Part shown: piece by piece, positions 1 to 8,690 of the stretch
How positions within the stretch are numbered: the first letter of the stretch is position 1
Layout of the letters: every line of letters begins with the position of its first letter
Source of the DNA: Allosalinactinospora lopnorensis
Lineage (GTDB): Bacteria > Actinomycetota > Actinomycetes > Streptosporangiales > Streptosporangiaceae
Length of the DNA: 42,253 nucleotides
NCBI RefSeq assembly: GCF_000981225.1
Contig: NZ_LAJC01000054.1
Coordinates: 1-42,253 of the forward strand
Direction: 5' to 3'
The notes under the pieces: model-generated
Databases searched by the model: none
Told to the model about the DNA's origin: nothing
The model's input: only the letters and a program-made list of their open reading frames with translations
Made by a program: the position numbers and the translations under genes

Positions 1-33
1 CGTCGCGCGGCCGCCGGCGGTGCGTGCGCACGC

Positions 34-65
34 GAGGCGCCCCGGGCCGCGGCCCGGGGCGCCTC
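34..65 (-). terminator. Intrinsic-type terminator of the binding-protein gene
   Basis: Two perfectly complementary 15-base arms (34-48 and 51-65) separated by only GC, so the whole 32 bases are self-complementary. In RNA the inner pairs must open to form a loop. It lies 22 bases past the stop of the minus-strand lipoprotein gene. There is no clear T-run, as is common for actinobacterial terminators. Confidence 0.7.
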
Positions 66-87
66 TTGGCGGTGCGTGCGGTGGGGG

Positions 88-1320
88 CTACTCCCCTTCG
101 CTCAGGATGTGCTCCTCGATGCCCATCTCACCGTCTTCGTTGTAGTTGTAGACCTCGAAGGACGCCCCGGTCACGTCGCCGTTCTCGTCGAAGTCGATCG
201 GGCCGCTGGCTCCCTGGTAGTCGATGTCCTGGCCGTCGGCCAGCAGGTCGCGGCATTCACCGAAGCTGGAGCACTCTTCGCCGTCCCGGGAGATGTTGGT
301 CATCTCGTTGACGAATTCGCTCGGCTCGGTGCTGCCGGCCGCTTCGGCCGCCAGCGCGACGCTCACCACGCAGTCGTTGACCTGGGCCGCGTACTGCAGG
401 TCGCCGAGTTCGGGGTCGAACTCCTGGAGTCCCTCGTGGAACTCGGGGGCGTCCGCGCCGGGCGCGGTGCCCTGGAAACCCGAGATGACGCCCGGGTCGT
501 CGGGGTCGATGTCCTCCCCGAGGGAAGCCGAGCGCAGGCCGTCGGCGCTGTAGAGCTGGTCGGTCTCCATACCGGCCTCCATGAGGCCGGTGAGGATCTG
601 CACGCCCTCCTCGAAGGAGACGAGCAGGGCCGCGTCGGCGTCGGCGTTGTCGATCTGCTGGATGATGGAGTCGAAGTTGGTGGCGTTGGGGTCGTAGCCT
701 TCGCTCATCGCGACCTCGGCGCCCTGCTCCTCCAGGGCCTCGGCGGTGAACTCGGCCAGCCCCTGCCCGTAGTCGTCGGAGCGGTAGGCGATCGCGACGC
801 TCTGGTGGCCGTCGTTGATCAGCTTCTCGGCGAGCACCGGCCCCTGCAGCGCGTCGCTCGGCGCGGTGCGGAAGTAGTAGCCGCCGTCCTCGTAGTCGGA
901 GAGATCGGGGGTAGTGTTGGAACCGGAGCACTGGACGATTTCGGCCCCGGTGACGCGGTCGATCACCGCCATGGTCATACCCGATGCCGCGGCGCCGATG
1001 ACGGCGTCGACCCCCTGGCCGATGAGCCGGTCGGCGGCGTCGTTGGCCTGGGCGGCGTCGTTGGCTTCGTCGCCGGCGAGAACCTCGGGCAGTTCCTGGT
1101 CGAGGACACCGCCGGCTTCGTTGATCTCCTCCATCGCGTAGTTGACGGCGCTGATCTGGGGCGGTCCCAGGAAGGAGAGGTCGCCGGTTTCGGGGAGGAT
1201 GTATCCGAACTGGAGCTCGTCGTCGCCGCCCTCCTGTTCACCTCCGTTGCCGCACGCTGACAATCCAAGTGCTATGGCCGCGGCCGCTGCTGTGAGGCTG
1301 AGGGCCTTCCTTCTTGGCAT
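88..1320 (-). CDS. ABC transporter substrate-binding lipoprotein, branched-chain amino acid (LivK) type
   Basis: 410-residue extracellular solute receptor of the periplasmic-binding-protein type I fold used by Liv/urea/amide importers. The start was put at 1320 because a GGAGA ribosome site precedes it and the protein then opens with a lipoprotein signal: MPRRK, a hydrophobic stretch, and lipobox LSAC with the lipidated Cys23. The mature protein begins with a Gly/Asn/Glu-rich linker, followed by the ligand-binding lobes (GYILPETGDLSFLGPP near the start, a VDAVIGAAASG turn in the first lobe). An in-frame upstream ATG at 1374 would bury the signal peptide. No permease or ATPase genes are next to it, so it works with a transporter encoded elsewhere. 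The exact ligand cannot be told from sequence. Confidence 0.9.
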   Translation of the reverse strand: MPRRKALSLTAAAAAIALGLSACGNGGEQEGGDDELQFGYILPETGDLSFLGPPQISAVNYAMEEINEAGGVLDQELPEVLAGDEANDAAQANDAADRLIGQGVDAVIGAAASGMTMAVIDRVTGAEIVQCSGSNTTPDLSDYEDGGYYFRTAPSDALQGPVLAEKLINDGHQSVAIAYRSDDYGQGLAEFTAEALEEQGAEVAMSEGYDPNATNFDSIIQQIDNADADAALLVSFEEGVQILTGLMEAGMETDQLYSADGLRSASLGEDIDPDDPGVISGFQGTAPGADAPEFHEGLQEFDPELGDLQYAAQVNDCVVSVALAAEAAGSTEPSEFVNEMTNISRDGEECSSFGECRDLLADGQDIDYQGASGPIDFDENGDVTGASFEVYNYNEDGEMGIEEHILSEGE

Positions 1321-1632
1321 TGTGGTTCTCCGTTCGACCGGAATGTTCCCGTTGATGGGTCTGGCCGCCCTCATCGGGCCAGTGGATGCACGCGCTTAAT
1401 AATGTGCGTTAGCGGAGCTTAACCGCGAGGGAGGTTTTGTGGAAGGAGTGCCATGGCGCCGCAGCCGAGTCGGGTTCGGCCCGTTATCTTCCCGTAGCCC
1501 TTTTTCGGGGTTAAACCCCAGTTCACGGGGATTTCCCGCGGAGAGTGGCGGTGTGGGTGCGCCATGTCGATGGGGGGCGGTGCGGCCGCGCCCCGTGAGC
1601 GGGCGGCCGCGGTGTCCATGGTGGTCGGGGTG
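1321..1632. other. Intergenic region between the lipoprotein and thioesterase genes
   Basis: 312 bases with no convincing gene. It must hold the promoter of the minus-strand lipoprotein gene; the only AT-rich patch is near 1396-1405 and could be its -10 region, but no good -35 was found. A short hairpin-like GGGGTTAAACCCC sits at 1507-1519, downstream of the thioesterase stop. Confidence 0.5.
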
Positions 1633-2052
1633 CTACGCGTTGTCACGCAGCATGCAGGTCAGCCGTGCGGTGCAGACCCGCTTGCCGTCGTCGTCCGTGA
1701 TCGCGATGTCCCAGGTGGCAAGGGAGCGCCCCAGGTGGACGGCTGTGGCCGTACCGGTGATGCGGCCCTTCCGGGCGCTGCCGTGGTGCGTGGCGTTGAT
1801 CTCGATGCCGAGGGCTATGCGGTCTTCTCCCGCGTGGATCGCCGAGCCGATCGATCCGAGGGTCTCGGCCAGCACGCACGAGGCGCCGCCGTGCAGCAGG
1901 CCGTAAGGCTGGGTGTTGCCCTCGACCGGGATCCGGCCGACGACGCGCTTCGCCGAGGCCTCCACGATCTCCAGCCCCATGCGGGTGCCGAGTTCACCCC
2001 CCGGGTTGCCGCTGCCCATGAGCTTGTTCAGCTGTTCGGCGTCGAGCGTCAT
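1633..2052 (-). CDS. PaaI-type hotdog-fold acyl-CoA thioesterase
   Basis: 139 residues, the normal size of a single hotdog domain. The family signature is clear: a YGLLHGGASCVLAETLGS segment, where the HGG turn and the following helix with its acidic residue form the thioesterase active site; then strands with GIEINATHHGSARKG and a C-terminal VCTARLTCML strand. It probably hydrolyses acyl- or aryl-CoA esters in the cytosol; substrate unknown. The start at 2052 is favoured by an AGGA ribosome site; an ATG at 2166 gives an arginine-rich, non-homologous extension. Divergent from polA with a 134-base gap that carries both promoters. This thioesterase/polA pairing also occurs in other actinomycetes (recollection, not checked). 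Confidence 0.88.
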   Translation of the reverse strand: MTLDAEQLNKLMGSGNPGGELGTRMGLEIVEASAKRVVGRIPVEGNTQPYGLLHGGASCVLAETLGSIGSAIHAGEDRIALGIEINATHHGSARKGRITGTATAVHLGRSLATWDIAITDDDGKRVCTARLTCMLRDNA

Positions 2053-2186
2053 CTCTGGATCTTCCTTCTCGTCGGTAGTGGGCGCGGATGTGCGCGGGGC
2101 GGCCCTGACGCGGGCCGTCGGAGATCGCCGGCGGCGATGCCGGGAGCACCGCGAAAAAGTCCGCATCGCATCCTAGGATTCCTGAT

Positions 2187-4948
2187 GTGGTGAAGACAGC
2201 AGAGACCCCGGTGCAGAGCAGTCCGTCCCAGGTCCCGGGGGGAGCACCCCCGGGCGGCCCGCAGCGCCTGCTGCTGCTCGACGGGCACTCCATGGCCTTT
2301 CGCGCGTTCTTCGCGCTGCCGGTGGAGAAGTTCACCACCAGTACCGGGCAGTCCACGAACGCCATCTACGGCTTCACCTCGATGCTGATCAAGCTGCTGC
2401 GCGAGGAGGAGCCCACGCACATCGCGGTCGCCTGGGACCGCTCCGAGCCCACGTTCCGCCACGACGTCTACGAGGACTACAAGGCCGGTCGGGCCGAGAC
2501 GCCGCAGGAGTTCCCGTCGCAGGTGGAGCTGATGCAGGAGCTGCTCGGCCTGCTCGGGGTCCCGAGCGTGTCGGCTCCGGGGTTCGAGGCCGACGATGTC
2601 ATCGCCACCCTGGCTCTCCAGGCCGGTGAGCAGGGCATGGAGGTGCTCATCGCCTCTGGTGACCGCGACGCCTTCCAGTTGGTCACCGACGACTGCACGG
2701 TGCTGTACCCGGGCAAGAGCATCTCCGATCTGACCCGGATGACGCCGGAGCGGATCGTGGAGAAGTACGGCGTTCCGCCGGAGCGCTACCGCGACCTCGC
2801 CGCGTTGGTGGGTGAGAAGTCCGACAACCTCCCGGGCGTTCCGGGGGTGGGGCCCAAGACCGCCGCCAAGTGGATCACCAAGTACGGTTCCGTGGACGAC
2901 CTCGTTGCGCGCGCCGGTGAGCTCACAGGCAAGGCCGGGCAGAGCTTCCGCGACCACGTCGACGATGTGCTGCGCAACCAGCGGCTCAATGTGCTCGCCA
3001 CCGATGTGGAGGTCGGCCGGGGGGTCGCGGACCTGACGATGGCGGAGGCCGACCGCGCGGGGATCCACCTCCTCTTCGACAACCTGGAGTTCGCCTCCAC
3101 GCTGCGCGACCGGCTGTTCTCGGTGCTCGGAGAGGAGCAGGCCGAGGTGACGCGGATCGACGACGGCTTCAGCGTCGAGCTGAGCGCGCCGGGCACGGGG
3201 GAGCTCGCGGACTGGCTGGGAGCGCACGCCGATGCTTCCGAACGCGCCGGGCTGGCGGTCTCCGGCATCTGGGGAGGCGGCACGGGGGAGATCACCGGCC
3301 TGGCCATCGCCACGGCCGACGGCGCGGCCGCCTACATCGACCCCACCGCCCTCGATTCCGGTGACGACGCCGCGCTGGCCCGCTGGCTGTCCGATCCGGA
3401 CCGCCCGAAGCCCTCCATGAGGCCAAGGGTCCCATGCTCGCCATGGCCGCACACGGTTGGCGGCTCGAAGGGCTCACCAGCGACCCCGCTCTGGCGGCGT
3501 ACCTGGTGCAGCCCGGCCAGCGCAAGCTCGACCTGACCGACCTCTGCCGCCGCTTCCTCAACCGGGAGCTCGACGAGAAGCAGGCGGAGGGCGACCAGCT
3601 CGCCCTGGACATCACCGGGGCGGGGGACGACGGCGCCGCCGAGAGGGAGGCTCTCGCGCTGCGCGCACGGGCCACGCTCGATCTGGCGGCCGGCCTCGAC
3701 GTCGACCTGGACAAGCGCGGGGCGGTCCGGCTGCTGCGCGAGGTGGAGCTGCCGCTGGTGCGGGTGCTGGCCGGTATGGAGCGCATCGGTATCGCGGCCG
3801 ACCGCGGATACCTCGACGAGTTGGAAGGGGAGTTCGCCGCCGCTGTGCGCCAGGCCGTCGAGCACGCGCACCAGGTCGTGGGGCGCGAGTTCAACCTGGG
3901 CTCGCCCAAGCAGCTGCAGCAGGTCCTCTTCACCGAGCTGGAACTGCCCAAGACCAAGAGGATCAAGACCGGCTACACCACCGACGCCGACGCCCTGGAG
4001 TGGCTGGCCGGGCAGACCGACAACGAGCTGCCGGTCATCCTGCTGCGCCACCGCGACCAGACCAAGCTGCGCACCACGGTCGAAGGGCTGATCAAGACGA
4101 TCGCCGAGGACGGCCGCATCCACACCACCTACAACCAGACGGTGGCCGCCACCGGACGGCTCAGTTCCACCGAACCCAACCTGCAGAACATCCCGGTGCG
4201 TACCGACGCCGGCCGGCGCATCCGCCGGGCGTTCGTCGTGGGGGAGGGGTACCAACACCTGCTCACGGCCGATTACAGCCAGATCGAGCTGCGGATCATG
4301 GCGCACCTGTCGGAGGACGCCGCGCTGATCGAGGCGTTCCAGACCGGTCACGACTTCCACGCCGAGATCGCCGCGCGGGTGTTCGGGGTCGGCGTGGACG
4401 AGGTCGACGCCGAGGCGCGTGCCCGGATCAAGGCGATGAACTACGGTCTGGCCTACGGGTTGAGCGCGTTCGGGCTGTCCGCGCAGCTGGGTATCACCCC
4501 CGAGGAGGCCCGCGGCCTCATGGGCGAGTACTTCGCCCAGTTCGGCGGGGTGCGCGACTATCTGCACGAGGTGGTCGAGCGCGCACGGCGCGAGGGCTAC
4601 ACCGAGACGATGCTGGGCCGCCGCCGCTACCTGCCCGATCTCACCAGCGACAACCGGCAGCGGAGGGAGATGGCCGAGCGGATGGCGCTGAACGCCCCGA
4701 TCCAGGGATCGGCGGCCGACATCATCAAGGTGGCCATGCTCGACGTCGATGCGGGGCTGCGCGAGGGCGGGTTCGCCTCGCGGATGCTGCTGCAGGTGCA
4801 CGACGAACTCGTACTGGAGGTCACCGGCCCTGAGCTTGAGGCGGTCCGAAACCTGGTTTCGGGGAAGATGGCGAACGCCTATGATCTGCGGGTGCCGCTG
4901 GCCGTGTCGGTGGGCGTCGGGCGCAACTGGCACGACGCCGCGCACTGA
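2187..4948 (+). CDS. polA: DNA polymerase I, with one apparent base deletion near 3410
   Basis: Repair and Okazaki-fragment polymerase, about 920 residues once the frame is restored. N-terminal 5'-3' exonuclease: LLLDGHSMAFRAFF, FEADDVIATLA, SGDRDAFQLVTDD and a helix-hairpin-helix GEKSDNLPGVPGVGPKTAAK. A 3'-5' exonuclease-like domain follows that lacks obvious catalytic acids, as in other actinobacterial Pol I. C-terminal polymerase: motif A DYSQIELRIMA, motif B KAMNYGLAYGLSAFG, motif C LLQVHDELVLEV. The frame opened by GTG 2187 (AGGA site upstream) runs into nonsense after codon AAG 3408-3410; adding one base (G) there restores KALHEAKGPMLAMAAHGW and joins the frame that ends at 4948. Since Pol I activity is expected in this cell, a sequencing error is more likely than a mutation. 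Confidence 0.93.
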
Positions 4949-4999
4949 TCGGGTTCGGCGGTCCGGAGGACGCGACGACAGCGAGGGGAGGTGACGGCG

Positions 5000-5437
5000 A
5001 TGCAGCGCGACCTGCGGGTCACCGGGGCGGTCTCGATCCCCGAAGGGGAGCTGCACTGGCGTTTCTCCCGATCAGGCGGGCCCGGTGGGCAGCACGCCAA
5101 CACCTCCGACACCCGGGCGGCGCTGTCGCTGGACCTCGCCGCCACTCGGGCGCTCAGTCCCGAGCAGCGCGAACGTGCGCTGCGGCGGCTCGGCGACCGG
5201 CTGAACTCCGGGGTGCTCACGGTGACCGCTGAGGACACCCGGTCGCAGGCCCGCAACCGGGAGCTTGCCCGGGAGCGCCTGGCTGCTACCCTCGCCGAGG
5301 TGATCGCTCCGCCGCCGCCCAAGCGGCGCCGTACCCGCCCCGGCCGGGCGGCCGGTGAGCGGCGGCTGGCCGCCAAGCGCCGCAGGTCCGAGGTGAAGCG
5401 CTCGCGTTCCCGGCCGTCCGGCGATGCGGACCGCTGA
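5000..5437 (+). CDS. arfB: Peptidyl-tRNA hydrolase ArfB (YaeJ), ribosome rescue
   Basis: 145 residues. Carries the release-factor GGQ loop in RSGGPGGQHANTSDT, which hydrolyses peptidyl-tRNA on ribosomes stalled at mRNA ends, followed by a linker and a basic Arg/Lys/Pro-rich tail (about residues 105-145) that in ArfB enters the empty mRNA channel. Start ATG 5000 is chosen over GTG 4991 because the GAGGGGAGG ribosome site has 8-base spacing to ATG but abuts the GTG. It follows polA by 51 bases and may be cotranscribed. Class I release factors are ruled out by the size and the missing codon-recognition domain. Confidence 0.9.
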   Translation: MQRDLRVTGAVSIPEGELHWRFSRSGGPGGQHANTSDTRAALSLDLAATRALSPEQRERALRRLGDRLNSGVLTVTAEDTRSQARNRELARERLAATLAEVIAPPPPKRRRTRPGRAAGERRLAAKRRRSEVKRSRSRPSGDADR

Positions 5438-5492
5438 ATGGGGGTGTGCGGGCTTCGGGGCCGGCGGGCTGTATCCCGCCAGTGGCCCGCTC

Positions 5493-5508
5493 TGTGACAA
5501 ATATCATA
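5493..5508. promoter_or_regulatory. CRP/FNR-family-like site upstream of rpsA
   Basis: TGTGACAAATATCATA resembles the TGTGA-N6-TCACA consensus of CRP/GlxR proteins, with one mismatch in the right half. A second TGTGAC begins at 5512, 19 bases away. The block is AT-rich against a very GC-rich background and lies about 50 bases before the proposed -35 of rpsA. Function is inference. Confidence 0.35.
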
Positions 5509-5555
5509 AAATGTGACGTTTGCGGCGTTTACCCCCTTGGCAACCCCGCTCCCAA

Positions 5556-5584
5556 TTGACCAGGGCGCCACCGTCTCATATTCT
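5556..5584 (+). promoter_or_regulatory. Sigma-70-type promoter of rpsA
   Basis: -35 TTGACC (5556-5561), 17-base spacer, -10 TATTCT (5579-5584). This predicts a start near 5591 and a leader of about 250 bases before the rpsA ATG. The leader has GC-rich inverted segments (for example around 5736-5748) that could take part in S1 autoregulation, but nothing specific was recognised. Confidence 0.6.
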
Positions 5585-5839
5585 GACCGGAGCGTTGTGG
5601 ATTCGCGTGCGCAACTCGACCTCGGAGATGGTGCCGAGTGTGGCAGCCAGATCGCATACTCGACCCGGCTTCCGGGAGGCGAGCGGGCGCGGCGGCCAGT
5701 AGGCACTCCGGGGTCACGGAGGGGTTGCGTGGGGCGTTTCGCCGCCCGTTCCTCGTCGTTCTCTTCGGATAGCTGATGGGCCGCTCGAATTCCGGCGAAC
5801 CTATATCAGTCCATGTCCGTATCCGGAGTCCACCCACAC

Positions 5840-7350
5840 ATGACGAGCAGTACCGAGGCCACCTCGACACCCCAGGTAGCGGTCAACGACATCGGGTCCG
5901 AGGATGCCTTCCTCGCGGCGATCGACGAGACCATCAAGTACTTCAACGACGGTGACATCGTCGAAGGCACCATCGTGAAGGTCGATCGAGACGAGGTCTT
6001 GCTCGATATCGGTTACAAGACCGAGGGCGTGATCCCTTCCCGTGAGCTTTCGATCAAGCACGACGTCGACCCTGGCGAGGTCGTCGCGGTCGGAGACCAC
6101 GTGGAAGCCCTTGTCCTGCAGAAGGAGGACAAGGAAGGTCGGCTGATCCTCTCCAAGAAGCGCGCCCAGTACGAGCGCGCCTGGGGAACGATCGAGAAGA
6201 TCAAGGAAGAGGACGGCGTCGTCACCGGAACGGTGATCGAGGTCGTCAAGGGCGGTCTGATCCTCGACATCGGGCTGCGCGGCTTCCTGCCGGCCTCGCT
6301 GGTCGAGATGCGCCGGGTGCGCGACCTCCAGCCCTATGTCGGCCGCGAGCTCGAGGCCAAGATCATCGAGCTCGACAAGAACCGCAACAACGTGGTGCTG
6401 TCGCGCCGCGCCTGGCTGGAGCAGACCCAGTCCGAGGTTCGCCAGACGTTCCTCAACACCCTGCAGAAGGGTCAGATCCGCAAGGGCGCCGTCTCCTCCA
6501 TCGTCAACTTCGGTGCGTTCGTCGACCTCGGCGGTGTCGACGGCCTGGTGCACGTCTCCGAGCTCTCCTGGAAGCACATCGACCACCCGAGCGAGGTCGT
6601 CGAGGTCGGCCAGGAGGTCACCGTGGAGGTCCTCGACGTCGACATGGAGCGCGAGCGCGTCTCCCTGTCGCTCAAGGCGACCCAGGAAGACCCCTGGCAG
6701 CAGTTCGCCCGTACCCACCAGATCGGCCAGGTCGTTCCCGGCAAGGTCACCAAGCTGGTCCCGTTCGGCGCGTTCGTGCGTGTCGAGGAGGGGATCGAGG
6801 GCCTGGTGCACATCTCCGAGCTGGCCGAGCGCCACGTGGAGATTCCGGAGCAGGTCGTCCAGGTCGGGACCGAGATCTTCGTCAAGATCATCGACATCGA
6901 CCTCGACCGCCGCCGCATCAGCCTCTCGCTGAAGCAGGCCAACGAGAGCGTGTCGCCGGACCAGGTGGACTTCGACCCCACTCTGTACGGCATGACCGCC
7001 GAGTACGACGAGTACGGCAACTACAAGTACCCCGAGGCTTCGACGCCGACAGCGGCGAATGGCTGGAAGGGTACGAGACGCAGCGCGACGAGTGGGAGCA
7101 CCAGTACGCGCTCGCCCAGTCGCGCTTCGAGGCGCACCGCAAGCAGGTCGAGGAGGCCCAGGCCGCCGAGGCCGAGGCGGCTGTCGCGGAGCCGCAGGCC
7201 GAGAGTGAGCCGGCTCCAAGCACCACCACCAACAACAACAACGCGCCGAGCAACCCGGGGGGCAACGAGGCCGCCACGGGCGGCGCCCTGGCCTCGGACG
7301 AGGCCTTGGCGGCGCTGCGCGAGAAGCTCGCGGGCGGCGGAGAGAACTGA
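5840..7350 (+). CDS. rpsA: Ribosomal protein S1, with one apparent base deletion near 7036
   Basis: 503 residues after frame repair; the 30S subunit mRNA-binding protein. Four S1/OB repeats are visible: residues about 35-105 (GDIVEGTIVKV), 123-188 (VVTGTVIEVVKGG), 210-278 (GAVSSIVNFGAFVDLGG) and 295-363 (GKVTKLVPFGAFVRVEEG). The start MTSSTEATSTPQVAV at 5840 matches actinobacterial S1 N termini; an ATG at 5813 is less likely. The frame breaks after PEG... at 7036: one added G gives YPEGFDADSGEWLEGYETQ and a low-complexity Glu/Ala/Asn tail ending ALREKLAGGGEN. Without repair the C-terminal tail is replaced by several hundred unrelated residues running into the next gene. An intact S1 is essential, so this is probably a sequence error. 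Confidence 0.93.
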
Positions 7351-7381
7351 CTCCGTTCCCGGCGCGGAACGCGAATCGCTG

Positions 7382-7411
7382 AAGGCCGCTCCCCCGAGGG
7401 GGAGCGGCCTT
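7382..7411 (+). terminator. Rho-independent terminator of rpsA
   Basis: Arms of 14 bases (7382-7395 and 7398-7411) forming a CCGCTC/GAGCGG-rich stem followed by a short T run, 31 bases after the rpsA stop. Confidence 0.85.
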
Positions 7412-7460
7412 TCGCTATGGTCGTGGCAGGTCGTCCGCAGCCGCACAACCAGGAGCCGCC

Positions 7461-7979
7461 ATGAGTCCCTCCGATGGCAGTGTCAGCGTCGCCGCCGCGA
7501 CAAAGGCCGACATCGGAGAGATATGGACGCTGCAGCGGGCCGCCTACCTCGACGAGGCGCAGGTCTACGGCGACCCGTTCATCCTTCCGCTCACCGAGAG
7601 CCACGCAGGGATCGAGCAGAGCGTGGCGGCGGGGGCACTGGTACTGAAGGCCGTTCTCGGGCACCGGATCGTGGGTTCGGTGCGCGGCAAGGCCGCCGAC
7701 CGCACCGGTCTGGTCAGCAGGCTCTGCGTCGCCCCCGACCAGCGCCGCCGCGGGATCGCCCGGTCGCTCGTCCTGGCCCTGGAGGAGCGGCTGCTCCGCG
7801 AGCACCCCGAGATCACCGATCTGGCCATCGTGACCGGGCACGGCAGCGAAAGCGGGCTGCGGCTCTGCCGCCGCCTCGGGTACTCCGAGGCGAGCCGGGA
7901 GCGGTTCGCCGACCACGTCGTTATGGTGCACTTCCGCAAACCGGTGGCCGGGCGTGCGGCGCGGAACGCGGCCACGTAG
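7461..7979 (+). CDS. GNAT-family N-acetyltransferase
   Basis: 172 residues. The acetyl-CoA pyrophosphate loop is seen as [23 protein letters not shown] (motif A, Q/RxxGxG/A type), followed by [19 protein letters not shown] typical of the fold's last strands. ATG 7461 has a GGAG site at the right distance. The acceptor substrate (small amine or protein N terminus) cannot be predicted. It sits between rpsA and coaE; its stop is 10 bases before the coaE start, so the two are probably transcribed together. Confidence 0.85.
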   Translation: MSPSDGSVSVAAATKADIGEIWTLQRAAYLDEAQVYGDPFILPLTESHAGIEQSVAAGALVLKAVLGHRIVGSVRGKAADRTGLVSRLCVAPDQRRRGIARSLVLALEERLLREHPEITDLAIVTGHGSESGLRLCRRLGYSEASRERFADHVVMVHFRKPVAGRAARNAAT

Positions 7980-7989
7980 GGTCGTCGGC

Positions 7990-8592
7990 ATGCTGCGTGT
8001 GGGACTGACCGGGGGCATCGGGTCCGGGAAGAGCGAGGTCTCGCGGGGGCTGGCCGCCCGCGGGGCCGTGGTCATCGACGCCGACCAGATCGCGAGGGAG
8101 GTGGTCGAACCGGGCACCTCCGGCCTCGCCGAGGTCGTCGAGGAGTTCGGGGCCGTTGTCCTCACGCCCGAGGGGGAACTGGACCGGCCCAAACTCGGTG
8201 AGATCGTGTTCGCCGACGAGGCCAGGCTCGCCAGGCTGAACGCGATCGTGCACCCCCGGGTGGGCGAACGCACCGAGGAGCTGATGTCGCGGGCGCCGCA
8301 GGACGCCATTGTGGTCTACGACGTCCCCCTGCTGGTCGAGAACGACCTCGGCTCACTGTACGACCTGGTGATCGTGGTGGACGCGCCCGAGGAGGCGCAG
8401 ATCGAGCGTGTCATGGCGAACCGCGCGATGACCGAGGACCAGGCCCGCGCCCGGGTGAAGGCCCAGGCCGGCCGGGAGCAGCGGCGGGCGGCGGCCCACA
8501 TCGTGATCGACAACTCCGGCGGTCTCGACGAGCTGGACCGCCGGGTCGACCAGGTCTGGGACGAGCTGCGCCGGTGCGCCGAGAGCGGCTGA
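7990..8592 (+). CDS. coaE: Dephospho-CoA kinase
   Basis: 200 residues, the usual length. Catalyses the last CoA step, ATP-dependent phosphorylation of the 3'-hydroxyl of dephospho-CoA. P-loop [13 protein letters not shown] at the N terminus, then the [13 protein letters not shown] substrate motif, [10 protein letters not shown] and the lid region [17 protein letters not shown]. Start 7990 gives the canonical MLRVGLTGG opening; the longer ATG at 7954 overlaps the GNAT gene and adds basic residues unlike the family. The coaE-uvrB linkage of other actinobacteria is interrupted here by about 2.5 kb. Confidence 0.95.
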   Translation: MLRVGLTGGIGSGKSEVSRGLAARGAVVIDADQIAREVVEPGTSGLAEVVEEFGAVVLTPEGELDRPKLGEIVFADEARLARLNAIVHPRVGERTEELMSRAPQDAIVVYDVPLLVENDLGSLYDLVIVVDAPEEAQIERVMANRAMTEDQARARVKAQAGREQRRAAAHIVIDNSGGLDELDRRVDQVWDELRRCAESG

Positions 8593-8690
8593 GCGAGCGG
8601 GCTTGACCGTGCTGGTATCGCCACTACGGCGGCGAGAATCACAGAGAAACCGCACGGTGGATGCGGTCCGGGAGACGCGATCCGGCCGTG

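Noticed and set aside
3400-3440. Programmed frameshift in polA
   Set aside because: No slippery heptamer or pause structure is evident, and similar one-base losses occur in many unrelated genes here.
5801-7219. 472-codon frame antisense to rpsA
   Set aside because: Low-complexity Asp/Leu/Val pattern produced by the opposite strand of S1; S1 itself is certain.
7037-8008. Long S1 fusion protein of 731 residues
   Set aside because: After 7036 the frame leaves S1-like sequence; adding one base gives the expected S1 tail and stop at 7350 followed by a terminator.
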